Assembly (NCBI RefSeq): GCF_039523735.1 | Contig: NZ_BAAAFW010000017.1 | Location: forward strand, 1-64,000 | Source of the DNA: Tatumella punctata | Lineage (GTDB): Bacteria > Pseudomonadota > Gammaproteobacteria > Enterobacterales > Enterobacteriaceae | Direction of reading: 5' to 3' | DNA length: 64,000 bases | Part shown: positions 1-8,196 of the stretch, piece after piece | How positions within the stretch are numbered: position 1 is the first letter of the stretch | Layout: the number at the start of each line of letters is the position of its first letter | Notes under the pieces: generated by a model | Told to the model about the DNA's origin: nothing | The model's database searches: none | The model's input: only the letters and a program-made list of their open reading frames with translations | Program-made: the position numbers and the translations under genes

Positions 1-25
1 CAGGGTGAGCCGGTACGGCGAATCA

Positions 26-42
26 TCCTTCTCCCACCACCA
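26..42 (+). repeat. Fragment resembling the 3' end of tRNA-Tyr
   Basis: These bases read as a T-stem 3' strand (CCTTC), an acceptor 3' strand (TCCCACC) and ACCA. They match the last 17 bases of enterobacterial tRNA-Tyr at about 16 positions, as recalled from memory. The T-loop just upstream is not intact, so this is not a tRNA gene as far as the window shows. Known precedents are the rtT-type repeats behind E. coli tyrT, which copy the tRNA-Tyr 3' end, and attachment-site duplications left by integrated elements. Two small hairpins follow: TTCTC/GAGAA at 88-101 and GAACCTT/AAGGTTC at 108-125. Confidence 0.45.
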
Positions 43-214
43 TTCTTATATGGCGATTCAGCCAGATATTCCAATAATACTGATATATTCTCCACGGAGA
101 AGGACGAGAACCTTCGACAAGGTTCGAGCCGGAGACTTCCCTTATCCGCTTACGGTGACATCGGGAAAAAAAATCGCTACCATCGCGGTTAAATTCTATG
201 ACTGTGGTAAAAAC

Positions 215-1021
215 ATGAAATTTGTCTCTTTTAATATTAACGGTCTGCGGGCCCGTCCTCACCAGCTGGCCGCACTGGTCGAAAAACTCCAGCCGGATGT
301 CATCGGATTACAGGAGACCAAAGTTCACGATGATATGTTCCCTTTAGAAGAAGTACAAAAACTGGGATATCACGTTTTCTTCCATGGTCAGAAAGGCCAT
401 TACGGCGTAGCGCTGATGACAAAAGCAGAGCCGGTCAGCGTGCAGCGTGGTTTTCTTACGGATGATGAAGATGCTCAGCGGCGTATTATCATGGCAGGGA
501 TCCCCAGCCCGATGGGTACCATTACGGTAATTAACGGCTACTTCCCGCAGGGGGAAAGTCGTGAGCATCCGCAGAAATTTCCGGCTAAAGATAAATTCTA
601 CAAAGATCTGCAACAGCATCTTGAAACTCAACTGACTGCCGGACAGCCGGTATTGATTATGGGTGATATGAATATCAGCTGTACCGACCGTGATATCGGC
701 ATTGGCGAAGATAACCGTAAACGCTGGCTACGAACCGGTAAATGCTCTTTCCTGCCGGAAGAGCGTGAATGGATGGATAAACTGCTGTCCTGGGGACTGA
801 CTGATACCTGGCGGGCAGCCAATCCGGAGGTTGACGATCGCTTTTCCTGGTTCGACTACCGTTCGAAAGGCTTTAACGACAACCGCGGACTGCGTATTGA
901 CCTGTTACTGGCCAGCCAGCCACTGGCAGAAAAATGTATTGCCACCGGCATAGATTACGATATCCGCAGTATGGAAAAACCATCAGACCATGCCCCGGTC
1001 TGGGCAGAATTTAAACTCTGA
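215..1021 (+). CDS. xthA: Exodeoxyribonuclease III
   Basis: XthA is the main AP endonuclease and 3'-5' exonuclease of base-excision repair, acting on cytoplasmic DNA. The 268-residue product starts MKFVSFNINGLRARP and matches the E. coli protein in length and sequence throughout. It carries the exonuclease-endonuclease-phosphatase motifs: the N-terminal FNINGLR, the metal-binding LQETKV near residue 34, GDMNIS in the middle and the C-terminal SDHAPV with the catalytic histidine. The frame stays open for 70 codons upstream, but only the ATG at 215 begins the family sequence, and the upstream part looks non-coding. It converges on ynjH with three bases between the stop codons. Confidence 0.97.
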   Translation: MKFVSFNINGLRARPHQLAALVEKLQPDVIGLQETKVHDDMFPLEEVQKLGYHVFFHGQKGHYGVALMTKAEPVSVQRGFLTDDEDAQRRIIMAGIPSPMGTITVINGYFPQGESREHPQKFPAKDKFYKDLQQHLETQLTAGQPVLIMGDMNISCTDRDIGIGEDNRKRWLRTGKCSFLPEEREWMDKLLSWGLTDTWRAANPEVDDRFSWFDYRSKGFNDNRGLRIDLLLASQPLAEKCIATGIDYDIRSMEKPSDHAPVWAEFKL

Positions 1022-1024
1022 TTG

Positions 1025-1339
1025 TCACGGGGCAGCCGCAGACGACGATGTCTTTAGCGGCTGCCAGACCAGTGGCGCCGTCCCGATAATATTTTTGTCG
1101 CGCACGCAGGTTAATAACAGCGTGCCGCTTTTCAGTATCGCCCCTTCAGAATAACGCTGGCTGTTATATATACAGACGTTATCAGTTCCCTGCAGGTTCA
1201 GAGTATCGGCTGGCCTGCCGGTCAGTAAATTATCAGAATCAATCATGACCCTGGCCGAGACACCGGCTCCGGTATGCAGACTACTGAATACCGGAAAACT
1301 TAATATACTGCACAATACCAACAGTAACCTGCGCATCAT
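1025..1339 (-). CDS. ynjH: DUF1496 family exported protein YnjH
   Basis: This is a 104-residue protein of unknown function with an N-terminal signal peptide (residues 1 to about 19, MMRRLLLVLCSILSFPVFS), so it is probably periplasmic. The core motif VCIYNSQRYSEGAILK followed by a second cysteine (LLLTC) is typical of DUF1496/YnjH. Its ATG overlaps the topB stop codon by one base (TAATG), which suggests translational coupling and one transcript with topB. In E. coli ynjH lies in the same neighbourhood but is not fused to topB in this way. The C-terminus ends in a short Ser/Ala tail. Function is not inferred beyond family membership. Confidence 0.8.
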   Translation of the reverse strand: MMRRLLLVLCSILSFPVFSSLHTGAGVSARVMIDSDNLLTGRPADTLNLQGTDNVCIYNSQRYSEGAILKSGTLLLTCVRDKNIIGTAPLVWQPLKTSSSAAAP

Positions 1340-3252
1340 TACTTCTCCGTGGCTGTTTTCTTTTTCCTTTTCTGCGTTGCTTTCCGCGGCACTGCCGGCA
1401 ATTGACCTAATACCTGTACCGGCGGTGAACGGCGTGCTTCACCAATCAGGGTCTGCAGAGTGCCGACCAGCGGTTGCATAAAATCCTGATAACGGAAGTT
1501 TTTTTCACTGATACGGGTCAGCATCGACTCCCACTGGGCGGTCATATCCGGGCTGGCCGCTGGCTGTGGTAACGCATGGATCAATGCTTTCCCCACTACC
1601 GTTGAATGGATATAACGTCCTTTTTTCTCCAGAAAACCGCGTTTAAACAACAATTCGATAATTCCCGCACGTGTCGCTTCGGTCCCTAAACCATCGGTCT
1701 CTCTGAGCACTTTCTTTAGGGCTTTATCCTGGACAAATCGTGCGATACCGGTCATTGCTGATAACAGGGTGGCATCCGTGAAATGGCGCGGAGGCTGGGT
1801 TTTCTTCTCCAGCACCTCCCCCTGTTCACACAGCAATTGCTGCCCTTTTTTTACTTCCGGTAACGGCGTGCCGTCATTTTCTTCATCACGCTCTTTCGCC
1901 CCCAGCAACACACGCCAGCCAGCAACCGCCAGAAAGCGGGCTTTCGCGATAAACTTACCGCCGGCAATTTCCAGATCGATAACACATTTACGATAAATAG
2001 CTTCCGGGCAGAACTGCATCAGGTACTGGCGGGCAATCAGTCCGTAGATATTCAGTTCATTATCAGTTAACCGGGTTTGACTACGCCGGGCGGTTGGAAT
2101 AATGGCATGGTGCGCATCCACTTTTTTATTATCCCAGCAACGGTTACGCAGGTCCGTATTCAGTTCTTCGGGAAAGGCTTGCTGTGGTAAGTGACTGTTA
2201 ATTGCATCCAGTACCGCATGTCTGCCGGCAAAATGTTCCTCCGGCAGATAACGGCAATCTGAGCGCGGATAAGTAATCAGTTTATGGGTTTCGTATAAAC
2301 GCTGGCATATGTCCAGTACACTCTGGGCACTTAGCCCGAAGCGCTTTGCGGCTTCAATCTGCAGGCTGGAGAGTGAAAAAGGTAACGGTGCAATATCAGT
2401 TTCGCGTTTATCCTGATAACCGGTAACCTTCGCCGGCTGACCGGCAATACGTTTACAGACATGGTCGGCCAGTGACCGGTTCAGCAGCCTTCCTTCTTCA
2501 TCCTGCCAGGATTCACATGCGTCACTCGGTTGCCATAACGCGGTAAAACGCTGGTCATTTTCGGCCAGAATATGGGCTCTGACTTCGAAGAAATCTCTGG
2601 CCACAAAGTCAGCGATTTCTTCGTCGCGACGCACGACCAGCCCGAGTACCGGGGTCTGTACCCGCCCGACCGACAATACGCCATTATAGCCTGCGTTCCT
2701 GCCAAATAGCGTGTAAGCACGGGTCATATTGATCCCGTACAGCCAGTCAGCCCTGGCTCTGGCCAGCGCCGAGATACACAACGGCACAAAATCGCGGTTG
2801 TCGCGTAATGTCTCAATGGCACGCTCAACCGCCTGCGGATTGAGGTCATTGATCAGGCAGCGTTGTACTGCATTCTTTTTTTCGCTACTGAGGTTAAGAT
2901 AATCGAGCACTTCATCAACCAGCAGTTGTCCTTCCCGATCCGGGTCACCGGCATGGACAACCCGGGTGGCTTTCTGCAACAGTTCTTCAATAACGCTCAG
3001 TTGTCTGGCGACTTCCGGACGAGGCCTGAGTTGCCATTGTTCCGGCACAATCGGCAGATCAGCCAGTGACCAGCGGGCATAACGGGGATCATAATGTTCC
3101 GGCTGCGCCTGTTCCAGCAAATGACCGACGCACCAGGTGACTGTCTGATCATTCCCGCAGGCAATAAACCCCTGACCACGACGGTGCGGTTTAGGTAAAA
3201 CATCAGCAATAGCCCGCGCAAGACTGGGCTTTTCGGCAATAAACAAACGCAT
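1339..3252 (-). CDS. topB: DNA topoisomerase III
   Basis: TopB is a type IA topoisomerase that decatenates replication intermediates. The start at 3252 (MRLFIAEKPSLARAIADVL) is preceded by a GGAAG ribosome site and begins the Toprim domain; a longer open frame extends upstream but does not resemble the family. The product is 637 residues, slightly shorter than E. coli TopB (653), with the difference in the basic C-terminal tail (ending RKKKTATEK). The catalytic tyrosine is at residue 328 in the motif LITYPRSD, the same number as in E. coli. The acidic Toprim motif HAGDPDREGQ lies near residue 100. It is probably cotranscribed with ynjH downstream. The usual neighbour selD is not present upstream. 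Confidence 0.96.
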   Translation of the reverse strand: MRLFIAEKPSLARAIADVLPKPHRRGQGFIACGNDQTVTWCVGHLLEQAQPEHYDPRYARWSLADLPIVPEQWQLRPRPEVARQLSVIEELLQKATRVVHAGDPDREGQLLVDEVLDYLNLSSEKKNAVQRCLINDLNPQAVERAIETLRDNRDFVPLCISALARARADWLYGINMTRAYTLFGRNAGYNGVLSVGRVQTPVLGLVVRRDEEIADFVARDFFEVRAHILAENDQRFTALWQPSDACESWQDEEGRLLNRSLADHVCKRIAGQPAKVTGYQDKRETDIAPLPFSLSSLQIEAAKRFGLSAQSVLDICQRLYETHKLITYPRSDCRYLPEEHFAGRHAVLDAINSHLPQQAFPEELNTDLRNRCWDNKKVDAHHAIIPTARRSQTRLTDNELNIYGLIARQYLMQFCPEAIYRKCVIDLEIAGGKFIAKARFLAVAGWRVLLGAKERDEENDGTPLPEVKKGQQLLCEQGEVLEKKTQPPRHFTDATLLSAMTGIARFVQDKALKKVLRETDGLGTEATRAGIIELLFKRGFLEKKGRYIHSTVVGKALIHALPQPAASPDMTAQWESMLTRISEKNFRYQDFMQPLVGTLQTLIGEARRSPPVQVLGQLPAVPRKATQKRKKKTATEK

Positions 3253-3361
3253 TAACCGTGCTCTTCCTTTGTTAATCCGGGTGGGTATCTGTAAAGTTAC
3301 TGTTTTCACACAGAGGAAGCAGCAGGCATCGCCCGGCAGAATACTCTTCTGAGTGATGCTC

Positions 3362-3408
3362 CGTGATAAAATCACGTCCTGACTCAGCCACTGACTGGCT
3401 GAGTCAGG
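3362..3408 (-). terminator. Paired hairpins between ydjA and topB
   Basis: There are two adjacent perfect inverted repeats. One has a 13-bp stem (CCTGACTCAGCCA, 3378-3390, with 3396-3408) and a 5-base loop. The other is a 6-bp stem CGTGAT/ATCACG around AAA at 3362-3376. Lying downstream of ydjA on the minus strand, they are likely a terminator or mRNA 3' end, although the T-run is short. Confidence 0.5.
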
Positions 3409-3437
3409 ATAATGCCAGATTCAGGGAGATAACACTG

Positions 3438-3986
3438 TCAGAAATAACTGACAAAAGCGCCAGTATCTTCCGGCGCGACCGGAGGGGCTTTTAATTGCGG
3501 TGTTCCGAGGTAGAGAAAACCGACAATCTGATCCTGCGGACGACAACCGAATCCTTCCCTGACGATCTGGTGTTCGGTCCATGCGCCGCTGCGCCAGATT
3601 CCGTTAAAACCCTGAGCCTGAGCAGCCATTTGCATCGCCATCACCGCACATCCGGCAGAAACAACCTGCTCCCACTGCGGCACCTTAGGATGTTCTTCAC
3701 AATGAGCAATAACGGTAATAATCAGCGGCGCACGGAAAGGTGCGTTACGGGCTTTTTCCTGCCCTTTATCATCCAGACCGTCCTGTACTGCGGCCGCAGA
3801 AAGTAACTGGCTGAAACGTTCCAGTCCCTGCTGCTCTATCAGCACAAAACGCCAGGGTTTAAGCCCGCCATGATCAGGTGCACGTAGGCCTGCCTGTAAA
3901 ATAGTGTCTAACGCTTCCCCTTGTGGTGCTGGTTCAGCCAGTCTGGCCGCAGAGCGGCGCTGTAATAAGAGTTCCAGAGCGTCCAT
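3438..3986 (-). CDS. ydjA: Nitroreductase family protein YdjA
   Basis: YdjA is a small FMN-dependent NAD(P)H oxidoreductase of the nitroreductase fold; its physiological substrate is unknown. The 182-residue product agrees with E. coli YdjA (183). The N-terminal RRSAARLAEPAP segment contains the arginines that contact the FMN phosphate, and APDHGGLKPWRFVL (residues about 36-49) is a signature of the subfamily. The C-terminus has the GFLYLG strand. The start is supported by an ACGGGAAA ribosome site about 7 bases upstream. It is divergent from sppA and separated from topB by a strong hairpin, so it is probably monocistronic. Confidence 0.93.
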   Translation of the reverse strand: MDALELLLQRRSAARLAEPAPQGEALDTILQAGLRAPDHGGLKPWRFVLIEQQGLERFSQLLSAAAVQDGLDDKGQEKARNAPFRAPLIITVIAHCEEHPKVPQWEQVVSAGCAVMAMQMAAQAQGFNGIWRSGAWTEHQIVREGFGCRPQDQIVGFLYLGTPQLKAPPVAPEDTGAFVSYF

Positions 3987-4158
3987 ATATTTCCCGTAAT
4001 AAAAAGCAGTGATATGGCTAAGTCTGGCATAACAACGTCTTTTGTAACAGTCTGTCGTGATTTCCTGCTGACATTTCAGGCGCTGCTCTTTAGGATGATG
4101 CCTGAATGATCAAAACTCAGGCCGGCTTTCTGCCTGCTGACCTATTAATGGAGAAATT

Positions 4159-6024
4159 ATGCGCACATTGGGGCGATTCATCGTCAGGCTGCTATCGGCC
4201 GGCTGGCGGGTATTGAATTTTATCAGGGAGTTCATTCTTAACCTGTTCCTGCTGGTACTGATTGTGGCAGGTGTCGGCATCTGGATGCAGGTCAGCGGTG
4301 GCTCATCTTCTTCAGCGAAAACCCTGACCGGCGGTGCATTAAAGCTTGATATCGACGGAACTATTGTCGATCAGCCTTCGGCCAATAACCGTCTGGGTAA
4401 AATAGGCCGCGAGCTTATCGGTAGCCGCAGTGAAACCCTGCAGCAGAATTCATTGTTTGATATTGTCGATGCGATCCGTCAGGCGAAAACCGATGATAAA
4501 ATTACCGGCATCGTACTGGACCTGCGTAACTTTGCCGGCGGCGATCAGCCTTCCCTGCGTTATATCGGTAAAGCTTTACAGGAATTCCGCGACAGCGGTA
4601 AACCGGTTTATGCGTATGGCGATAATTACAGTCAGGCGCAATACTACCTGGCCAGTTTTGCCAGTACTGTCTACCTGTCGCCTCAGGGTGCGATTGATAT
4701 TCATGGTATGGCGACCAACAATCTGTATTTCAAAACCCTGCTGGATACTCTGAAAGTCTCTTCACATGTGTTCCGTGTCGGGACTTACAAATCAGCCGTC
4801 GAACCCTTCCTGCGTGACAATATGTCACCGGCCGCCAGAGATGCCGACAGCCGCTGGATAAACCAGTTATGGGACAGCTACCTGGCGACGGTGGCTGCTA
4901 ACCGGAAACTGACACCTCAGCAGGTGTTCCCCGGGGCAGATAATCTGATTGCCGCTCTGAAAGCAGACGGCGGCAATACCGCCACCTATGCCCTGAAAAG
5001 TAAGCTGGTGGATGAATTGCAGACCCGATCCGCGGTGGATCAGCAACTGATCAAAAAGTTCGGCTGGGATCCTCAGGAAAATGACTATCGCAGTGTCAGT
5101 ATCTACAATTATCCGGTCAACGATCCCCACAGCAGCCAGCAAGGAAATATTGCGGTCATTGTTGCTAACGGGGCAATTGTTGACGGCGAATCTTCGTCCG
5201 GTAATGTCGGCAGTGAAACAACCGTCGCGCAAATCCGTGCTGCGCGGTTAAATAAAGCAGTCAAAGCGATTATCCTGCGGGTTAACAGCCCGGGAGGCAG
5301 TGTCACTGCTTCTGAGGCTATTCGCGAAGAACTGATGGCCGCAAAACAGGCAGGGAAACCGGTCGTTGTTTCCATGGGCGGTCTGGCCGCTTCCGGCGGA
5401 TACTGGATTTCAACGCCCGCCAGTTACATTATTGCCAGCCCGACCACCCTTACCGGCTCTATCGGTATTTTCGGGGTAATTAATACCATCGAAAACACCC
5501 TGAGTACGATTGGCGTGCATACGGATGGCGTCGCCACGTCGCCACTGGCTGATGTTTCAATGACCAAAGCCCTGCCGCAACAGGTTGAGCAGATGATGCA
5601 AATCAGTATCGAAAACGGATACAGCAACTTCCTGAATCTGGTCGCTGCATCGCGGCATAAAACCACCGAACAGGTTAACCAGATAGCCCAGGGCCATGTC
5701 TGGACCGGCAGTGATGCTAAAGCAAATGGCCTGGTGGACCAGTTAGGTGACTTTGATGATGCAGTGAAAAAAGCCGCTGAGCTGGCACAAATCAAAACCC
5801 CGGTCCTGGACTGGTATCAGCAACAGCCTTCATTGTTTGACCAGGTGCTGGATCAGATGAGTGCCTCTGTCAGTGCGGCGCTGCCAGTCAGTGTCCGTGC
5901 CCTGTTACCGGCCCCGCTGGCAGAAGTGATGACCGATATCAGTAAGCAACCGGGAGTCACTGGCCAGACCGTTGATCCGCAGAATCGTTATGCTTATTGC
6001 CTTAACTGTGGCGTATTGAATTAA
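4159..6024 (+). CDS. sppA: Signal peptide peptidase SppA (protease IV)
   Basis: SppA is an inner-membrane serine protease that degrades cleaved signal peptides from the periplasmic side. The 621-residue product matches E. coli SppA (618). It has an N-terminal membrane segment (about residues 25-46) and two tandem S49 domains. The catalytic Lys211 lies in VGTYKSAVEPF of the first domain and the nucleophile Ser412 in GGLAASGGYW of the second, the Ser-Lys dyad arrangement known for this family. A GGAGAAA ribosome site precedes the ATG. A strong intrinsic terminator follows at 6033, so it appears monocistronic. Confidence 0.97.
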   Translation: MRTLGRFIVRLLSAGWRVLNFIREFILNLFLLVLIVAGVGIWMQVSGGSSSSAKTLTGGALKLDIDGTIVDQPSANNRLGKIGRELIGSRSETLQQNSLFDIVDAIRQAKTDDKITGIVLDLRNFAGGDQPSLRYIGKALQEFRDSGKPVYAYGDNYSQAQYYLASFASTVYLSPQGAIDIHGMATNNLYFKTLLDTLKVSSHVFRVGTYKSAVEPFLRDNMSPAARDADSRWINQLWDSYLATVAANRKLTPQQVFPGADNLIAALKADGGNTATYALKSKLVDELQTRSAVDQQLIKKFGWDPQENDYRSVSIYNYPVNDPHSSQQGNIAVIVANGAIVDGESSSGNVGSETTVAQIRAARLNKAVKAIILRVNSPGGSVTASEAIREELMAAKQAGKPVVVSMGGLAASGGYWISTPASYIIASPTTLTGSIGIFGVINTIENTLSTIGVHTDGVATSPLADVSMTKALPQQVEQMMQISIENGYSNFLNLVAASRHKTTEQVNQIAQGHVWTGSDAKANGLVDQLGDFDDAVKKAAELAQIKTPVLDWYQQQPSLFDQVLDQMSASVSAALPVSVRALLPAPLAEVMTDISKQPGVTGQTVDPQNRYAYCLNCGVLN

Positions 6025-6032
6025 AAAATATG

Positions 6033-6060
6033 CAGCCTGAACCCTGTTCAGGCTGTTTTT
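6033..6060 (+). terminator. Intrinsic terminator of sppA
   Basis: A perfect 10-bp stem (CAGCCTGAAC/GTTCAGGCTG) with a CCT loop is followed by TTTTT, nine bases after the sppA stop codon. Confidence 0.9.
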
Positions 6061-6127
6061 CATGACAATTACTTTTATACTGCCGCCATCCTGTCTTCTG
6101 TTTTATTACTACTGACACTGAGTTTTC

Positions 6128-7141
6128 ATGCAGAGAAAAAATATTTATGTCGCCTATACCGGCGGAACCATCGGTATGCAGCGTTCCGTTCATGGTTATG
6201 TGCCGGTCTCTGGTCATCTGCAACAACAATTGCTGACCATGCCTGAGTTCCATCGTCCTGAAATGCCTGAATTTACTATTCATGAATATCAGCCATTAAT
6301 GGACTCGTCGGATATGACACCGCGTGACTGGCAGGTGATTGCCGATGATATACAGCAAAACTACGACCTGTATGACGGTTTTGTGATATTGCATGGTACA
6401 GATACCATGGCATTCACCGCATCGGCGTTGTCATTTATGCTGGAAAACCTCAGCAAGCCGGTTATTGTCACCGGATCACAAATTCCCCTGGCAGAACTGC
6501 GTTCAGATGGTCAGCAAAACCTGCTGAACTCGCTATTTGTGGCCGCGAATTACCCGATTAATGAAGTGTCGTTATTTTTCAATAATACGCTTTATCGCGG
6601 TAACCGTACTACCAAAGCCCATGCCGATGGCTTTAATGCTTTCGCCTCCCCTAATCTGACACCGTTGCTGGAAGCCGGTATTCATATTCGTCGTTTACAC
6701 ACTCCCCCGGCACCGGCCAGCAGCGGGCCTCTGAAGGTGCATCCCATCGAACCTCAGCCGGTTGGTGTCGTGACCCTGTATCCCGGCATTTCGGCCGATG
6801 TCGTGCGTAACTTTTTACGTCAGCCGGTGAAAGCACTGATCCTGCGCTCTTACGGAGTCGGCAACGCACCACAGAACCCGGAGTTTCTGGCCGAACTGCA
6901 ACAGGCTTCACAACGCGGAATTGTGGTTGTCAATCTGACACAATGCCTTTCCGGCAAAGTGAATATGGGGGGCTATGCGACCGGTAATGCGCTGGAAAAT
7001 GCAGGGGTTATCAGTGGTTTTGATCTGACGGTGGAAGCAACCTTAACCAAACTCCATTATCTGCTTTCCGCCGGTTATTCGCCGCAAGAGATTCGTCAGC
7101 TAATGCAGTGTAATCTGCGGGGCGAATTAACTCCCGACTGA
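6128..7141 (+). CDS. ansA: L-asparaginase I (cytoplasmic)
   Basis: AnsA hydrolyses L-asparagine to aspartate and ammonia in the cytoplasm. The 337-residue product matches E. coli AnsA (338). It shows both catalytic signatures: YTGGTIGM near residue 14 with the nucleophilic threonine, and the HGTDTMAFTASAL motif near residue 90 with the second Thr-Asp pair. The C-terminal domain carries NLTQCLSGKVNMGGYATG, which forms the dimer-side part of the site. The Shine-Dalgarno sequence in front of the ATG is weak. In E. coli pncA follows in the same direction; here a bidirectional hairpin and the convergent yeaC follow instead. Confidence 0.95.
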   Translation: MQRKNIYVAYTGGTIGMQRSVHGYVPVSGHLQQQLLTMPEFHRPEMPEFTIHEYQPLMDSSDMTPRDWQVIADDIQQNYDLYDGFVILHGTDTMAFTASALSFMLENLSKPVIVTGSQIPLAELRSDGQQNLLNSLFVAANYPINEVSLFFNNTLYRGNRTTKAHADGFNAFASPNLTPLLEAGIHIRRLHTPPAPASSGPLKVHPIEPQPVGVVTLYPGISADVVRNFLRQPVKALILRSYGVGNAPQNPEFLAELQQASQRGIVVVNLTQCLSGKVNMGGYATGNALENAGVISGFDLTVEATLTKLHYLLSAGYSPQEIRQLMQCNLRGELTPD

Positions 7142-7147
7142 GGCAGT

Positions 7148-7173
7148 ACGGATCTGCCTGCCGGCAGATCCGT
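7148..7173. terminator. Bidirectional hairpin between ansA and yeaC
   Basis: A perfect 11-bp stem (ACGGATCTGCC/GGCAGATCCGT) with a TGCC loop is placed between two convergent genes. On the plus strand it is followed by GATATTTTC. Confidence 0.75.
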
Positions 7174-7180
7174 GATATTT

Positions 7181-7462
7181 TCAGTTCAGGGTCAGTCTGA
7201 CCCTGCTCTCGTCAATACCAAACGCCTGTTTGAGCTGTTGTTTGGTTTTGATCACCATCTCTCCGCCTTTGCCAATCGACATATGTGCCGGATTATCATT
7301 GTGCTGAGCCTGCCATAACATAACCAGCTGCAGACTGTGCTCACGCTGTTGCGGTGTCAGCGCGACGCCATCAGGCCACTTTCCGGTTTCAGTCGCGGTC
7401 ACCAGCCGCTGATAAACGTCCGGTGTCATGCCTGCCAGTAAGGTTTCAAGTGTTTTATTCAT
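7181..7462 (-). CDS. yeaC: DUF1315 family protein YeaC
   Basis: This is a 93-residue cytoplasmic protein of unknown function, recognised by the features of the family: a helical N-terminus (MNKTLETLLAGMTPDVYQRL), the GKWPDGVALTPQQRE segment and a C-terminal basic portion. It lies three bases behind the msrB stop codon on the same strand, the same arrangement as in E. coli, so the two are very likely one operon. No enzymatic motif is visible. The function is unknown; association with msrB is positional only. Confidence 0.88.
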   Translation of the reverse strand: MNKTLETLLAGMTPDVYQRLVTATETGKWPDGVALTPQQREHSLQLVMLWQAQHNDNPAHMSIGKGGEMVIKTKQQLKQAFGIDESRVRLTLN

Positions 7463-7465
7463 CAG

Positions 7466-7876
7466 TTATCCCGAAGTAACTTTGCCTTGTGGATCAGTAA
7501 AATTCAGTGACGCCGAATTGACGCAGTAACGCTCACCGGTTGGCTGCGGTCCGTCCGGGAAAACATGTCCCAGATGAGCATCACAGTGAGCACAGCGGAT
7601 CTCAATGCGCTGCATACCATGAGAAATATCTTCCAGGTAACGAATGGCCTGATTATTCACCGGCTGATAAAAGCTTGGCCAGCCGCATCCTGAGTCGTAT
7701 TTACTGTCCGAGTAAAAAAGCGGCACATTACAGACCAGGCAATGATAAATCCCCTGTTGCTTGTTATGCAACAAAGCCCCGCTGAACGGCGGTTCCGTAC
7801 CGCGTTGCTGTGTAACATAGTGCTGCATTTCGGTAAGCGCAGGCTGTGAGCCATGGTTTTTATTTTCTGACGACAT
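7466..7876 (-). CDS. msrB: Peptide methionine-(R)-S-oxide reductase MsrB
   Basis: MsrB reduces the R epimer of protein-bound methionine sulfoxide with thioredoxin as reductant. The start at 7876 (MSSENKNHGSQP) gives 136 residues, close to E. coli MsrB (137); an in-frame start ten codons upstream exists but lies outside the family alignment. Two CxxC pairs (CLVC near residue 45, CAHC near 95) form the structural zinc site. The catalytic cysteine is Cys118 in GERYCVNSASL. The sequence YDSGCGWPSFYQPV is the family hallmark. It is cotranscribed with yeaC and divergent from gapA. Confidence 0.95.
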   Translation of the reverse strand: MSSENKNHGSQPALTEMQHYVTQQRGTEPPFSGALLHNKQQGIYHCLVCNVPLFYSDSKYDSGCGWPSFYQPVNNQAIRYLEDISHGMQRIEIRCAHCDAHLGHVFPDGPQPTGERYCVNSASLNFTDPQGKVTSG

Positions 7877-8196
7877 TGGACATCCATTGACTGTAAACAA
7901 ACACAACTATCGACTACTATAACAAACAGGTAACAAAATGGGGCTGGCAATTTGTGCTGATGCCGCTAACCCCGGCAGTATCACCTGAAACTGTGAGCTA
8001 TACCTTTTTTTTCGCCCCGCCGCGGACAGGCTCTGCAGCGCGTTCTGATAAGGTAAACTAATCATTTTTCGGTGTGCAAAGGGCGTCCGATGATTGATCT
8101 GCCACAACAATTGACACGATTAAGCTTGACGCCTGCAGCGGTTTTTGTAATTTTACAGCCAACCTTTTATTCAATAACCAATAGCTGGTGGAATAT
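7877..8196. promoter_or_regulatory. Divergent promoter region between msrB and gapA
   Basis: This 320-base gap holds the promoters of msrB (minus) and gapA (plus). No small gene was found. In E. coli gapA has several promoters here; individual boxes could not be assigned with confidence. A GGTGG ribosome site stands six bases before the gapA ATG. Confidence 0.6.

Noticed and set aside
105..150. A second complete tRNA T-arm
   Set aside because: The AAGGTTCGA stretch is not followed by a matching stem strand or an acceptor end, so no tRNA can be folded.
5..214. A 70-codon N-terminal extension of XthA
   Set aside because: It has no similarity to the family, contains tRNA-like and hairpin sequence, and the ATG at 215 matches the known N-terminus.
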